Below the pieces are notes generated by a model. The model was not told where the DNA came from. It saw only the letters and a program-made list of their open reading frames with translations, and did no database searches. 52,365 nt of DNA from an uncultured Verrucomicrobiales bacterium (lineage in GTDB: Bacteria; Verrucomicrobiota; Verrucomicrobiia; Verrucomicrobiales; Akkermansiaceae): positions 1 through 52,365 of the forward strand of contig CALLLS010000017.1 of assembly GCA_938008215.1 (NCBI GenBank), given 5' to 3'. Below, piece after piece: positions 17,733 through 27,453 of the stretch. The position numbers and the translations under genes were made by a program. Each line of letters opens with the position of its first letter. Positions within the stretch are counted from its first letter, which is position 1.

Positions 17733-17948
17733 TTATTGAGCAGCTTGTGCTTCTTTAGTCCGTTCATTTATTACTGTAAGAACACGCGCTATTTCACGGC
17801 GCACTGTTTTCATACGTGCTGTATTCTCAAGCTGACCTGTTGATTTTTGGAGTCTAAGATTAAGAGATTCATGGCGTAATTCATTTAGTTTACGCTGAAG
17901 CTCATCTAGGCTTAGCTCGCGGATATCAGATATTTTTGTCTGAGGCAT
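17733..17948 (-). CDS. rpmC: Large-subunit ribosomal protein L29
   Basis: L29 is a small helical protein near the polypeptide exit tunnel. The 71 residues show the family pattern: DIRELSLDELQRKLNELRHESLNLRLQ, then QLENTARMKTVRREIARVLTVINER. The position after rplP is standard. Confidence 0.95.
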   Translation of the reverse strand: MPQTKISDIRELSLDELQRKLNELRHESLNLRLQKSTGQLENTARMKTVRREIARVLTVINERTKEAQAAQ

Positions 17949-17987
17949 TGGAAATATTTAGTTAATGGTTCGTTATAGGAATACTAC

Positions 17988-18407
17988 TTACTTGAGCTTG
18001 TTACGCTCGATGAAACGTGTGCGGAATCCTAACTTGTTAGAAGCAAGTCTTAATGCTTCACGTGCTGAAGATTCTGGCACCCCTGCGATCTCAAAGAGAA
18101 CAACACCTGGACGGATGACTGCTACCCATGAATCTACAGGTCCCTTTCCTTTACCCATACGAGTTTCAGGTGGGCGTGCGGTAGCGGATTTGTGAGGAAA
18201 GATACGAATCCATACTTTCCCTTTACGCTTGAGGTAACGGTTAATTTGGACACGACAGGCTTCGATTTGACGGTTTGTCATCCAGCCACGTCCAAGCGAC
18301 TGTAGACCAAAGTCACCAAAGCTGACGTTTGTTCCGCGTTGAGCATTACCACCACGGTTTCCACGGTGGAATTTACGGAATTTAGTTCTTTTAGGTAATA
18401 AAGGCAT
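17988..18407 (-). CDS. rplP: Large-subunit ribosomal protein L16
   Basis: L16 sits near the A site and peptidyl-transferase centre. The 139 residues begin [16 protein letters not shown], contain [34 protein letters not shown] and the [13 protein letters not shown] signature. Length and position between rpsC and rpmC are normal. Confidence 0.97.
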   Translation of the reverse strand: MPLLPKRTKFRKFHRGNRGGNAQRGTNVSFGDFGLQSLGRGWMTNRQIEACRVQINRYLKRKGKVWIRIFPHKSATARPPETRMGKGKGPVDSWVAVIRPGVVLFEIAGVPESSAREALRLASNKLGFRTRFIERNKLK

Positions 18408-18439
18408 GAAATTTAAAAGTTAAGGTTATTCACCAGAGT

Positions 18440-19273
18440 TTACGCTGAGGGCTTTTCAGCTGCTGGTGCAGGTGTTGCCGGCACAGAGTCTTGCCCTGCT
18501 GGTTTAGTATTATCATTTTGCTGAGGGCGGCGATCTCCACCTCCTCCACGACGGTCTCCACCACCACCGCGACGATCTCCGCGGTCATTGCGTCCACCAC
18601 CTCTACGGTCATTACGACCGCCTTGTCTTGGGCGCGCTTGGTTAGCTACATCATCTTTCTTGTTTATCCAAACTTTTACTCCGATAATTCCGTAAACGGT
18701 ATTTGCTTCCGAGAAGCCATAATCAATAGGCACACGGAGAGTCTGAAGAGGAACTTTACCTTCACGGTGCCATTCTGCACGAGCGATATCTGCTCCTCCT
18801 AATCGTCCAGCACAGCGAACACGGATGCCGTCAGCACCAAAGTCCATTGCTGTTTGAATAGAGCGTTTCATCGCGCGACGGAAGCTAATTCTACGCTCCA
18901 GTTGAGCACAAATATTTTCCGCAGTAAGTTGCGCGTCCAATTCTGGCTTACGAATCTCTACAATGTCCACCTTCACTTGAGACCCACCACAAAGTTTAGT
19001 AATTTGCTTTGTCATGTTCTCAATTTCAGATCCCTTACGGCCGATTACTAAACCTGGACGAGATGTATGAATGGTTACGCGAACACTATTCCATGCGCGC
19101 TCTATGTTGACTTTGGAGATCGCTCCAGTTTGTAAGCGTCCTTTTAACCATTTACGGATTTTAAGGTCTTCATGGAGTTTGGCCGTGTAATCACGCCCGG
19201 TAGCATACCACTTTGATCTCCAATCTTTATTGATGATTAAGCGATAGCCTATTGGATTTACTTTTTGTCCCAT
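18440..19273 (-). CDS. rpsC: Small-subunit ribosomal protein S3 with an RGG-rich C-terminal tail
   Basis: S3 forms part of the mRNA entry channel and its helicase activity. The KH domain and C-terminal domain are intact ([57 protein letters not shown]). After residue ~215 the protein continues for about 60 residues as a tail with repeated [20 protein letters not shown] units, then a Pro/Ala-rich end. S3 usually ends soon after the IGVKVWI segment with a short basic tail; 277 aa is clearly longer. The repeats may also be a site of length variation. Confidence 0.94.
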   Translation of the reverse strand: MGQKVNPIGYRLIINKDWRSKWYATGRDYTAKLHEDLKIRKWLKGRLQTGAISKVNIERAWNSVRVTIHTSRPGLVIGRKGSEIENMTKQITKLCGGSQVKVDIVEIRKPELDAQLTAENICAQLERRISFRRAMKRSIQTAMDFGADGIRVRCAGRLGGADIARAEWHREGKVPLQTLRVPIDYGFSEANTVYGIIGVKVWINKKDDVANQARPRQGGRNDRRGGGRNDRGDRRGGGGDRRGGGGDRRPQQNDNTKPAGQDSVPATPAPAAEKPSA

Positions 19274-19301
19274 AATTAGATAAAGTTATTCGTTCTTAAA
19301 A

Positions 19302-20099
19302 TTAGTTTCCGTATTTCTCTTTGTGGAGAGTTTTCGCTTGCTCGATCCAGTTATCACGTTCGATACGCCCTTTAAAGGAAAGGATGTCATCAAAGGCTTC
19401 TATGTTCGCTGCTGACCATTCTGTTACTTGCTTAAATGTGTATAGACCAGATTCATTGAGTTTCTCCTCAAGAACTGGACCTACGCCTGAAATCTTTTTA
19501 AGGTCATCTACTTCAGCTGGAGCAGATGTATAGAGCAGTCCTAGCTTTTCGTCAACCTTGGTAGGAGCAGCTTTTGCTTCTGCTTTAGGTGTCGCTTTTT
19601 TGGTTGTCTTTTTAGCAGCCTCTTTTTTCGGTGCTTTGGCTTCTTTCGCGTCCGAAGTGAATTCTACAGGTGTTTGCTCTGGAGCAGTGTTTGTTGTCGC
19701 ACTAGCAGGTGTTGCCTTTTTCTTCTTGGCTTTATTTTTAGCTCTTGCTTTCGAGTCTTCATCTACCTCTCCTTTGGTCACAGTAATCATGATATGTGAG
19801 GTGCGCTTTCTTATAGCGGAAGCTGACCCACGAGCACGTGGCTTAAAGCGCTTGAACATAGGCCCTGCTGTCACCGTTGCTTCTTTAACAATGAGGTCTT
19901 CTGCATCCATATCAAAGTTATTCTCCGCATCAGCAACTGCTGTCTTGAGTGTTTTATTAATAAGGAAGGCCGCTTTCTTAGGGGTATAGGTAAGAGTATC
20001 AATCGCATCTGATACCGGAAGCCCTACGATTTCACGTACTACATCTCTTCCCTTCTTAGGTGAGAAGCGCGCATATTTCGTTACTGATTTAATTTCCAT
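19302..20099 (-). CDS. rplV: Ribosomal protein L22 fused to a helix-hairpin-helix domain
   Basis: Residues 1-~112 are a normal L22 (TKYARFSPKKGRDVVREIVGLP, AFLINKTLKTAVADAENN, KRFKPRARGSASAIRKRTSHI), which lines the exit tunnel. A Lys/Ala/Pro-rich linker (about 113-185) leads to a C-terminal domain with a helix-hairpin-helix motif, DDLKKISGVGPVLEEKLNE, and the following GLYTFKQVTEWSAANIEAFD pattern seen in DUF4332-like and HHH_5-type DNA/RNA-binding modules. Total length is 265 aa against ~110-120 for ordinary L22. There is no frameshift or internal stop, so this is a real fusion. Confidence 0.93.
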   Translation of the reverse strand: MEIKSVTKYARFSPKKGRDVVREIVGLPVSDAIDTLTYTPKKAAFLINKTLKTAVADAENNFDMDAEDLIVKEATVTAGPMFKRFKPRARGSASAIRKRTSHIMITVTKGEVDEDSKARAKNKAKKKKATPASATTNTAPEQTPVEFTSDAKEAKAPKKEAAKKTTKKATPKAEAKAAPTKVDEKLGLLYTSAPAEVDDLKKISGVGPVLEEKLNESGLYTFKQVTEWSAANIEAFDDILSFKGRIERDNWIEQAKTLHKEKYGN

Positions 20100-20128
20100 G
20101 TTTTTAGGAGTTGTAGAATTATTTTTCG

Positions 20129-20866
20129 TTAGTTGATGACCACTTTTGCGGTGTCACCAATTTGCACTAAAAGGTCTTTTTGGTTAAGTTCCTGGATAAG
20201 CATTCCTGATACTGAAGGTCTTACTTCTGCAACGATTCCCGTTGCTATATCAAGGCTTCCTCTCTTGATGGAAAACCGCATGCCTATACGGGTTTCATTC
20301 TCACGTCCGACATTAAGCACAACTAATCCACTCTCTTGGTCAATACTGACAATCTGAGCTTCTTGTAATGTGCCTGCTTCGATTGGGCGGCTAGGTTGGT
20401 ATCGGAAACCTAATGCCGTCTCAGCTTGGCGGAGACTCACTTCCATTTCCGTTCTGGCATCAGGATCTGAAACAAGAACGGTAGAGATGAGCTTTCTATA
20501 ATTATCAGTGAGATCAATAGTAGCTCCCTCTAACTTTTCCACACGCTCTTGGAGATATTCGATCTCGGTAAGCGCGGCGAGAAGCCTTTGGTCTTGATCT
20601 TCTGAGAGGAGTGACTTTCCAAGCGCTCCCATTCTCGTTTTGACACGAGCGAGTTTTCTAGCGACTTGTTCTTCCCTTTTATTAGAAGCGATTAAGCTTT
20701 CTTTAAATTTCATGTTCTCGCGAGAGAGGCGGGAGACCTCTTCTTGGAGTGTGGCAAGCTCTAGCTTGTTAGCATCTGCACTGCTCGTATATGTAAAAAG
20801 ACCAATCATACACCATACCGCGCACATTGCTGAGCGTGTATTAGAGATGGATTGAGTCTTTTTCAT
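20129..20866 (-). CDS. Exported coiled-coil protein inserted in the S10 gene cluster
   Basis: The ATG at 20866 is preferred over an upstream in-frame start at 20941, which overlaps rpsS. It gives a plausible export signal (MCAVWCMIGLFTYTSSADA). A long Glu/Arg-rich coiled coil follows (about residues 35-115: LATLQEEVSRLSRENMKF, EIEYLQERVEKLEGATI). The last ~75 residues look like a small beta domain (AQIVSIDQESGLVVLNVG, ETRIGMRFSIKRG). No enzyme motif is present. The gene lies with 25- and 29-bp gaps between rpsS and rplV, an order that is almost never interrupted. Its function is unknown. Confidence 0.8.
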   Translation of the reverse strand: MKKTQSISNTRSAMCAVWCMIGLFTYTSSADANKLELATLQEEVSRLSRENMKFKESLIASNKREEQVARKLARVKTRMGALGKSLLSEDQDQRLLAALTEIEYLQERVEKLEGATIDLTDNYRKLISTVLVSDPDARTEMEVSLRQAETALGFRYQPSRPIEAGTLQEAQIVSIDQESGLVVLNVGRENETRIGMRFSIKRGSLDIATGIVAEVRPSVSGMLIQELNQKDLLVQIGDTAKVVIN

Positions 20867-20891
20867 ACGAGTTAAAGTGAGGAGTGTATAA

Positions 20892-21161
20892 TTATTTTTT
20901 ACCGATACCGCCGTGCTGTCTAAATGTCTTAGTAAGCGCAAACTCTCCGAGCTTGTGACCTACCATGTTTTCAGTAACGAACACGGTTTCAAATTTACGT
21001 CCGGTATGAACATCGAAGTTCAAACCAACAAAATCTGGAGTAATCATGGAGCGGCGACTCCATGTCTTAATAGGCTTCTTATTATTAGCCGCGATCGCAA
21101 CATCGATCTTATCGAGCAGCTTATGATCTACAAAGGCACCTTTTTTTAATGATCTAGGCAT
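20892..21161 (-). CDS. rpsS: Small-subunit ribosomal protein S19
   Basis: S19 sits in the head of the 30S subunit near the A site. The 89 residues contain [33 protein letters not shown] and [29 protein letters not shown]. The protein is of normal length and follows rplB, but is separated from rplV by the inserted coiled-coil gene. Confidence 0.97.
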   Translation of the reverse strand: MPRSLKKGAFVDHKLLDKIDVAIAANNKKPIKTWSRRSMITPDFVGLNFDVHTGRKFETVFVTENMVGHKLGEFALTKTFRQHGGIGKK

Positions 21162-21194
21162 AGTGGATTATAGTATTAAGGATTAAAGTTTAGT

Positions 21195-22040
21195 TTAGGC
21201 GTTCTTAGTCTTACGGCGTTGAACGATGAAGGCGTCAGAGGGCTTACGCTTCTGGCGTGTTTTTTGTCCCTTGGTGTGTCCCCATGGAGACTTAAGGTGT
21301 TGACGACCACCACCAGACTTTGATTTACCCTCACCACCACCATTCGGATGATCTACTGGATTCATACACATTCCACGGACAGTTGGGCGAATACCCTGCC
21401 AACGTGATCTTCCTGCTTTAGCAGAAACTTCATTCATGTGGTCACGATTTCCAACTACACCAATGGTGCAGTAACAGTTTTCATGGAACTTACGAATTTC
21501 ACCAGAAGGCATTTTAATAAGAGCATATCCACCTGCTTCACGGTTAGTAAGAACAGCTTCTTGCCCTGCAGCACGAGCTACTTTCCCACCGTTTCCGGGG
21601 CGAAGCTCAATGTTATGAATAGATGTCCCGAGAGGCACTGACTTGAGAGGCATTGCATTTCCAGGCTTAGGAGCTACTTTTTCACCTGCTGAAATTTGCT
21701 GCCCTACCTGAATACCGGCTGGGGCTAGAATATATGCTTTTTCTCCGTCTGCGTATTCTAGAAGAGCTATACGGCATGTTCTGTTAGGATCATATTCGAT
21801 CGTTTTCACTTCTGCAGCAGAATCGCGCTTCACTCGCTTAAAGTCGATGATGCGATATTTGCGCTTGTGACCACCACCGATGTGGCGGCACGTGATGCGT
21901 CCTGTGTTATTACGACCACCAGATTTCTTGAGAGGGCGGCAAAGGCTCTTCTCAGGTTTATCTGTAGTGATCTCCTCAAACGAAGGAAGCATTTTATAGC
22001 GGTTCGATGGAGTGATCGGTCTAAAGCTTTTTAATGGCAT
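21195..22040 (-). CDS. rplB: Large-subunit ribosomal protein L2
   Basis: L2 is needed for subunit association and peptidyl-transferase structure. The start at 22040 ([16 protein letters not shown]) matches the family; nine extra residues upstream are open but unlikely to be used. Diagnostic segments are [40 protein letters not shown] and the C-terminal [18 protein letters not shown]. Length is 281 aa. Confidence 0.97.
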   Translation of the reverse strand: MPLKSFRPITPSNRYKMLPSFEEITTDKPEKSLCRPLKKSGGRNNTGRITCRHIGGGHKRKYRIIDFKRVKRDSAAEVKTIEYDPNRTCRIALLEYADGEKAYILAPAGIQVGQQISAGEKVAPKPGNAMPLKSVPLGTSIHNIELRPGNGGKVARAAGQEAVLTNREAGGYALIKMPSGEIRKFHENCYCTIGVVGNRDHMNEVSAKAGRSRWQGIRPTVRGMCMNPVDHPNGGGEGKSKSGGGRQHLKSPWGHTKGQKTRQKRKPSDAFIVQRRKTKNA

Positions 22041-22071
22041 AAAATTAAATTTAGAAAGGGTTAACAATTAA

Positions 22072-22362
22072 TTATACGAGATCGATTTGATCATCGGCTG
22101 CGAGACGCACATACGCTTTTTTCCAGTGTGCTGTTCTGCCAGCATCTGAACGCTTCTTACGTTTTTTCTTACCAAGAACATTCATGGTACGGACATTTAC
22201 GACTTTCACATCGAATACTTTTTCAACAGCCTCTCTAATTTGACGTTTATTGGCTTTTTTATGAACCTTAAATACGTAGTCGTTATTTAGCTCCTGAAGG
22301 AGTGACCCTTTCTCAGTAAGAAGGATGGTATCAATGGTAGAATATAAGTTAATATTGCTCAT
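22072..22362 (-). CDS. rplW: Large-subunit ribosomal protein L23
   Basis: L23 is at the exit of the polypeptide tunnel and is the docking site for trigger factor and SRP. The 96 residues include TEKGSLLQELNNDYVFKVHKKANKRQIREAVEKVFDVKVVNVRTMNV, shown here in parts, and the KKKRKKRSDAGRTAHWKKAYV end. The order rplD-rplW-rplB is conserved. Confidence 0.95.
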   Translation of the reverse strand: MSNINLYSTIDTILLTEKGSLLQELNNDYVFKVHKKANKRQIREAVEKVFDVKVVNVRTMNVLGKKKRKKRSDAGRTAHWKKAYVRLAADDQIDLV

Positions 22363-22385
22363 GGTTTTCTTCTATTCAGGTTCAA

Positions 22386-23000
22386 TTAGGAAGCACTTCT
22401 CTGCGCTAGGGTTTCGAAAGAATCCTCTACTAGGATAATTTGATCATAATGGAGGATTTGCTCCACGTTCACTTCAGCAGCAGTCTGTAACAGCGCCCAA
22501 GAAACATTACGACCAGCAAGGTATGTTTTCTCATCATATCCTTTAGCAATAATGAGAGCGCGTGGCTTATCACAGATAGCTGAGACTTCTTTAACGAATG
22601 TCTTAGATTTACCATCGGAAGCTGAAAAGGAACTAACGCTTGAAACTGCCCCTTCTGAAATACGAGCTCCAAGAGCACGCTGAAAAGCAAGTTTTCGTGT
22701 CTTTTTAGTCACCTTCTTAGAGTAATCACGAGGTCTAGGACCAAAGGCTACACCACCACCAACAAAGATAGGAGCAGTCTTTGCACCGTGACGGGCATTA
22801 CCAGTTCCTTTTTGTTTATACATCTTCTTCGTAGTTCCTGAGACTTCTCCACGGGTTTTAGTACTTGCTGAGCCCGTACGACGGTTGGCACGGTAGGCTA
22901 CAACGAGGTCATGAATAGCCTGTAGTCCTTTATCACCCTCAGCGATGATTTCGATCTTAGCGGCGTCCGCTTCTTTATTTGTAAATGCTTTTGCTGACAT
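22386..23000 (-). CDS. rplD: Large-subunit ribosomal protein L4
   Basis: L4 reaches into the exit tunnel and in E. coli also represses the S10 operon. The family pattern is TRGEVSGTTKKMYKQKGTGNARHGAKTAPIFVGGGVAFGP (parts), followed by KVTKKTRKLAFQRAL. The length of 204 aa is normal. It starts 9 bp after rplC ends. Confidence 0.96.
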   Translation of the reverse strand: MSAKAFTNKEADAAKIEIIAEGDKGLQAIHDLVVAYRANRRTGSASTKTRGEVSGTTKKMYKQKGTGNARHGAKTAPIFVGGGVAFGPRPRDYSKKVTKKTRKLAFQRALGARISEGAVSSVSSFSASDGKSKTFVKEVSAICDKPRALIIAKGYDEKTYLAGRNVSWALLQTAAEVNVEQILHYDQIILVEDSFETLAQRSAS

Positions 23001-23009
23001 CTTATTAGA

Positions 23010-23654
23010 TTATTTTTCAGTTTTCTTGAGGGCAGGACGAACAGTCACATATTGTCCATTGTGACCAGGGATCGCACCAGAAACGAGAATGACGTTATCC
23101 TCTGTGCGGACTTTTATGACTTGAAGATTTTGCACGGTGCGACGGTAATTCCCCTGACGCCCTGGCATTTTCTGACCTTTCCAAACACGTCCTGGCCATG
23201 TGCCGGCACCAATCGCACCTGTTCTACGGTGCATCATGTGACCGTGTGCATCAGGCTGACCACTAAAGTTGTAACGACGCACTACGCCTTGGAATCCTTT
23301 ACCTTTAGTCGTACCTACTACATCCACCCATTGCCCTTCTTCAAAGAGTTCCGCGCCTGGGTGCTTCTCTGTATCTGGAAGTGCTTCATCACTATCAAAG
23401 CGAAATTCGCGAATGTATCGCTTACTTCCAGCACCATGTTTCTTAAGGTGTCCTGATTCTGGCTTTGTTAAACGTTGTTCTTTTTGGTCTCCATACCCAA
23501 TTTGAACCGCACTGTAACCATCCGTCTCTTGTTTTTTCACTTGGATGAACTGATTATCAGACACATCTATCACATTAACTGGGATAGACTTCCCTGACGC
23601 ATCGTCAAAGATACGGGTCATACCGATTTTTTTTCCTATAAGGCCTAATGACAT
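23010..23654 (-). CDS. rplC: Large-subunit ribosomal protein L3
   Basis: L3 starts 23S rRNA folding near the peptidyl-transferase centre. I place the start at 23654 (MSLGLIGKKIGMTRIF), the family N-terminus; the frame stays open for 33 codons upstream into the end of rpsJ but that part is unrelated. The signature GTTKGKGFQGVVRRYNFSG, the HMMHRRTGAIGAGTWPGRV loop and the GHNGQYVTVRPA end are visible. Length is 214 aa. Confidence 0.96.
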   Translation of the reverse strand: MSLGLIGKKIGMTRIFDDASGKSIPVNVIDVSDNQFIQVKKQETDGYSAVQIGYGDQKEQRLTKPESGHLKKHGAGSKRYIREFRFDSDEALPDTEKHPGAELFEEGQWVDVVGTTKGKGFQGVVRRYNFSGQPDAHGHMMHRRTGAIGAGTWPGRVWKGQKMPGRQGNYRRTVQNLQVIKVRTEDNVILVSGAIPGHNGQYVTVRPALKKTEK

Positions 23655-23697
23655 TTTCTTACTAAAAGTTGAGGGTTCTAAATTTTCTTTTTCAGGG

Positions 23698-24006
23698 TCA
23701 GATCTTAATCGTAATATCGACACCAGCTGGGAGATTAAGCTTCTTGAGCTCATCTACGGTGCGTGCGGTAGGGTCTACGATATCAAGGAGGCGCTTATGA
23801 GTTCTAATCTCGAACTGCTCAGCAGACTTCTTATTTACGTTTACCGCCTTATTCACACTGAATTTTTCAATACGAGTAGGAAGAGGAACAGGACCTGCAA
23901 CACGTGCGCCGGTTCTTTTCGCGGTTTCTACAATCTCATCGGCGGACTTATCGATCGCTTTATAATCGTATGCGCGAAGTCTGATTCTGATTTTTTGGTT
24001 ATTCAT
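23698..24006 (-). CDS. rpsJ: Small-subunit ribosomal protein S10
   Basis: S10 (NusE) is part of the 30S head and also of the NusB-NusE antitermination complex. The 102 residues show [30 protein letters not shown] and [14 protein letters not shown], and [17 protein letters not shown]-like sequence follows. It lies directly after fusA with no tuf gene between them. Confidence 0.97.
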   Translation of the reverse strand: MNNQKIRIRLRAYDYKAIDKSADEIVETAKRTGARVAGPVPLPTRIEKFSVNKAVNVNKKSAEQFEIRTHKRLLDIVDPTARTVDELKKLNLPAGVDITIKI

Positions 24007-24053
24007 ATTTAAATGGCTGGCGTTTTTGAGAGTTTAGTTTTTAGAGAGTAAAT

Positions 24054-26219
24054 TTATACTGCGGTTGGGAGTATCAGTCCCATTGCTTCTTTTATGTTTC
24101 TTTCCACATTTCCAGGAACAGGTTCAAAGAGTGTGGGCTCCATGCTGAACGATGCGCGTCCAGAAGATACGGTGCGTAAATCTGTCATGTATCCGAACAT
24201 TTCAGAAAGCGGCACCTTAGCGGATAAGTTAGAAAACCCAGTCTTGGATTCCATTTTCCCAATTTGTCCACGGCGACGGTTAAGGTCACTCATGATGTCT
24301 CCTTGATACTCTTCTGGAGTAGAAACTTCCACATCCATTATGGGCTCAAGAATAGTTGGAGATGCTTTTTCTAACGCATTCTTCATAGCGAATATTGCAG
24401 CTACCTTAAATGCGTTTTGATCCGAGTATTCTTCTTCAAATACTCCAGCTGTTACCTTCACCTTAGTATCAACGACTGGAAATCCTGCAACAGTCCCGTT
24501 TGTTAGCGCGTCTTCCACTCCTCCGAGGACGTGTGAAATAAATTCTTTAGGGATGCTTCCACCAGAAACGGCATTTTTTATTTCATTGCCCGCTCCTTTC
24601 TCATTCATCGCCACCTCTAGAGTGACCTTGGCAAACTGGCGTCCATTTGGTGTCTGGCGATCAAACGTCCCCTCACCTATCGCGCTTCCTAGGATAGACT
24701 CACGGTATGCGATCTGAGGTTTGCCAGTATTAGCTTTTACAGAGAACTCACGCTCTAGGCGATCAACGATCACTTCAAGATGTAGCTCTCCCATTCCAGC
24801 AATAATTGTTTGTCCAGTCTCTTCATCTGTTGAAACGACGAAGGTCGGATCTTCATCAGATAAGCGCGTAAGCCCAACCGCCATCTTATCTTGGTCTGCC
24901 TTCGTCTTAGGCTCAACCGCAATAGATATTACTGGCTCTGGGAATACGGGTGGCTCCAGCATGATTGAAAATTTAGGATCACACAAGGTGTCACCCGTCG
25001 TTACTTCTTTTAAGCCAGCGATAGCTGCTATGTCTCCAGCATAACAGGTATCGATGTCTTTTTGGGCGTCCGCTTGCACTTGAATAAGGCGTCCAATACG
25101 CTCTTTCTTCTTCGTTCTCGGATTATAAACCATATCACCTTTAGAAACTGTTCCTGAATAAACGCGGAAAAAGACGAGCTTCCCTACAAATTTATCTGTC
25201 CACAGTTTAAAGACGAGAGAGCAAAACTTTTTATTATCATTAGTGTCAGCCGTGACTGCTTCTCCTTCTGACTTAGGATCATGCCCTTCTGCCGCAGGAA
25301 TGTCCATTGGGCTTGGCAAATAATCAAGCACGCCATCTAGCACAGCCTGCACTCCTTTATTTTTAAAGGCGGAGCCTCCTGCCATTGGGATGAGGTGATT
25401 ACTAATCGTTGCGCGACGTAGTCCTTCTTTCAGCTCAGAGGCGGAGATAACCTCCTCCATAAGAAACTTCTCACCGATCATTTCATCATGGTCTGCGACA
25501 AGCGAAAGAACTGTATTATATGCGACTTTAGCAATCTCGATCTGTTCGCCTTGAAGTTCTTTCACTTCAAAAGTAGAACCGAGAACATCGTCATCGGAAT
25601 AGAGGATAGCTTTCTGATTTATGACATCGATCTGTCCCTGAAGGTTATCCTCTGCCCCGATTGGTATCAGAACTGGAACTGGCGTGCAATGCAGCTTTTT
25701 AGTTACATCATCAACAACCCCTTGGAAATCTGCCCCTACGCGATCCATCTTATTCACAAAGATGATCCGTGGCACACTATACTTAGATGCTTGGCGCCAA
25801 ACCGTTTCTGATTGTGGCTGCACTCCTGCAACCCCACAAAACACAACAATCGCGCCATCAAGAACTCTTAAAGAACGCTCCACTTCTGCCGTGAAGTCTA
25901 CGTGACCTGGAGTGTCTATAATATTAATGCGAACGTCTTGCCCTGAGTATAGCTTATCAACGCCTTCTTGTTCTAACTGTTTCCAGTTACACGTTACAGC
26001 AGCGGAGGTTATGGTTATACCACGCTCACGCTCTTGTTCCATGTGGTCTGTAGTAGTAGCACCGTCATGAACTTCACCTATGCGGTGAATCATGCCTGTG
26101 TAGAATAAGATACGCTCTGTTAAAGTAGTCTTGCCTGCATCTATGTGCGCAGCAATCCCTATATTCCGCGTTCTTTCGAGCGGGAATGGTCTATTAGGAT
26201 TATTACGCGTATCAGTCAT
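24054..26219 (-). CDS. fusA: Translation elongation factor G
   Basis: EF-G is the GTPase that drives translocation on the ribosome. The G-domain motifs are all present: [19 protein letters not shown] (G1), GITITSAAV (switch), [17 protein letters not shown] (G3) and NKMD (G4). Domains II-V follow with [10 protein letters not shown]-type sequence in domain IV and the [19 protein letters not shown] region. The length of 721 aa is normal. The gene lies between rpsG and rpsJ, as in the str operon but without tuf. Confidence 0.97.
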   Translation of the reverse strand: MTDTRNNPNRPFPLERTRNIGIAAHIDAGKTTLTERILFYTGMIHRIGEVHDGATTTDHMEQERERGITITSAAVTCNWKQLEQEGVDKLYSGQDVRINIIDTPGHVDFTAEVERSLRVLDGAIVVFCGVAGVQPQSETVWRQASKYSVPRIIFVNKMDRVGADFQGVVDDVTKKLHCTPVPVLIPIGAEDNLQGQIDVINQKAILYSDDDVLGSTFEVKELQGEQIEIAKVAYNTVLSLVADHDEMIGEKFLMEEVISASELKEGLRRATISNHLIPMAGGSAFKNKGVQAVLDGVLDYLPSPMDIPAAEGHDPKSEGEAVTADTNDNKKFCSLVFKLWTDKFVGKLVFFRVYSGTVSKGDMVYNPRTKKKERIGRLIQVQADAQKDIDTCYAGDIAAIAGLKEVTTGDTLCDPKFSIMLEPPVFPEPVISIAVEPKTKADQDKMAVGLTRLSDEDPTFVVSTDEETGQTIIAGMGELHLEVIVDRLEREFSVKANTGKPQIAYRESILGSAIGEGTFDRQTPNGRQFAKVTLEVAMNEKGAGNEIKNAVSGGSIPKEFISHVLGGVEDALTNGTVAGFPVVDTKVKVTAGVFEEEYSDQNAFKVAAIFAMKNALEKASPTILEPIMDVEVSTPEEYQGDIMSDLNRRRGQIGKMESKTGFSNLSAKVPLSEMFGYMTDLRTVSSGRASFSMEPTLFEPVPGNVERNIKEAMGLILPTAV

Positions 26220-26261
26220 GAGATGGATAGGTTAAGTATTTAACAGTGTAGCTTATACGGA

Positions 26262-26735
26262 TCAGAATCTGAAGTGAGCAAAGGCACGGTTTGCCTGAGC
26301 CATTTTATGTACGTCATCACGCTTACGAACAGATGCGCCTGAATTATTAGCCGCGTCTTTAATTTCGTTTGCTAGAGCAACATGCATAGGCACGCCTTTT
26401 TTAGAACGAGCGTAATTAACGACCCAACGCATAGAAAGCGACTCTGAGCGAGCTTGATCTACTTCTAAAGGCACTTGATAAGTAGCACCACCAATACGGC
26501 GGGACTTAACCTCAACACGTGGCTTAGCATTCTCTATCCCTCGAGTAATAATCTCAAGTGGGTCGATGGTATCCGTCCCTTCATTTGCTTTATCAATAGC
26601 AGCATAGACGATACGCTCAGCGAGAGCCTTCTTACCGCTATACATAATTTTATTGATAAGCTTTCCAACGAGTGGGCTATCAAACTTAGGATCGCGATGC
26701 TCGATCTTTTTTCTTACTTTGCTCTTACGTGACAT
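26262..26735 (-). CDS. rpsG: Small-subunit ribosomal protein S7
   Basis: S7 starts assembly of the 30S head and in E. coli represses the str operon. The 157 residues contain MSRKSKVRKKIEHRDPKFDS, LVGKLINKIMYSGKKALAERIVY, RRIGGATYQVPLEV and KRDDVHKMAQANRAFAHFRF. Size and position are standard. Confidence 0.97.
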   Translation of the reverse strand: MSRKSKVRKKIEHRDPKFDSPLVGKLINKIMYSGKKALAERIVYAAIDKANEGTDTIDPLEIITRGIENAKPRVEVKSRRIGGATYQVPLEVDQARSESLSMRWVVNYARSKKGVPMHVALANEIKDAANNSGASVRKRDDVHKMAQANRAFAHFRF

Positions 26736-26760
26736 AGTTAAACGTGTTTAAATTTTAATT

Positions 26761-27141
26761 TTACTTCTTATCTTTAGGCTTCTTAGCACCATACTTAGAA
26801 CGACCTTGCTTACGCCCCTCTACTCCGAGAGTGTCAAGTGCTCCACGAACGATGTGGTAACGCACCCCCGGCAAATCTTTTACACGACCGCCACGCACAA
26901 GCACAATTGAATGCTCTTGCAAGTTATGACCCTCTCCGCCAATATAAGCAATAACCTCATAGCCATTGGTAAGACGCACTTTAGCCACCTTACGTAAAGC
27001 GGAGTTAGGCTTCTTAGGAGTTCTTGTATATACTTGTAAACAGACACCTCGACGCTGCGGACAGTTCGCCATCGCAGGTGACTTTGATTTCGTTACAATC
27101 TTTTTACGCCCTTTTCGGACGAGCTGGTTAATAGTCGGCAT
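26761..27141 (-). CDS. rpsL: Small-subunit ribosomal protein S12
   Basis: S12 controls decoding accuracy near the A site; mutations in it give streptomycin resistance. The 126 residues carry [13 protein letters not shown], the [31 protein letters not shown] core (shown elsewhere only in part) and [22 protein letters not shown]. The two streptomycin-relevant lysines, in TPKKPNS and GRVKDLPG, are present, so the sequence suggests a sensitive-type S12. It is the first gene of the long ribosomal cluster. Confidence 0.97.
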   Translation of the reverse strand: MPTINQLVRKGRKKIVTKSKSPAMANCPQRRGVCLQVYTRTPKKPNSALRKVAKVRLTNGYEVIAYIGGEGHNLQEHSIVLVRGGRVKDLPGVRYHIVRGALDTLGVEGRKQGRSKYGAKKPKDKK

Positions 27142-27453
27142 ATATTATCTTGTGGTGAAGGGTTCTCAAATTTTTCCTGACTTAGGGGGTGAGAGACCTA
27201 CGTGCGGTTTACACCACAAGAGAGATCATTTTTCCGGAGACTCACCCGATAAATTTTTCTGGCGAATTTTGATCGCCCTTGAGATTGAATTGGGGCGCGT
27301 AACTTACATAATTCAGAAAGTAGCACAAGCCTAATCTTTAAAAATTTTAAAAATTAATCAATCTGCTCATGCTTTTAGAAAAGAGACTGGTAGTAAGGCT
27401 TCTATTCATAGAGGTCTTGCAATTTACAAATTATTAATTACAAGAAAAGGGTA
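27142..27453 (-). promoter_or_regulatory. Upstream region of the ribosomal cluster with a long-range stem
   Basis: This 312-bp gap separates rpsL (minus) from a divergent lipoprotein gene (plus) and must hold both promoters. GGGTGAG at 27187-27193 can pair with CTCACCC at 27241-27247, enclosing 47 nt, so the rpsL mRNA leader may be folded. I could not place -35/-10 boxes with a good spacing. Autogenous binding by a ribosomal protein, known for other str operons, is only a possibility here. Confidence 0.35.

Noticed and set aside
19558-19989. 143-codon hydrophobic frame antisense to rplV
   Set aside because: It is the antisense of the Lys/Ala linker of L22; the apparent membrane-like sequence comes from codon bias.
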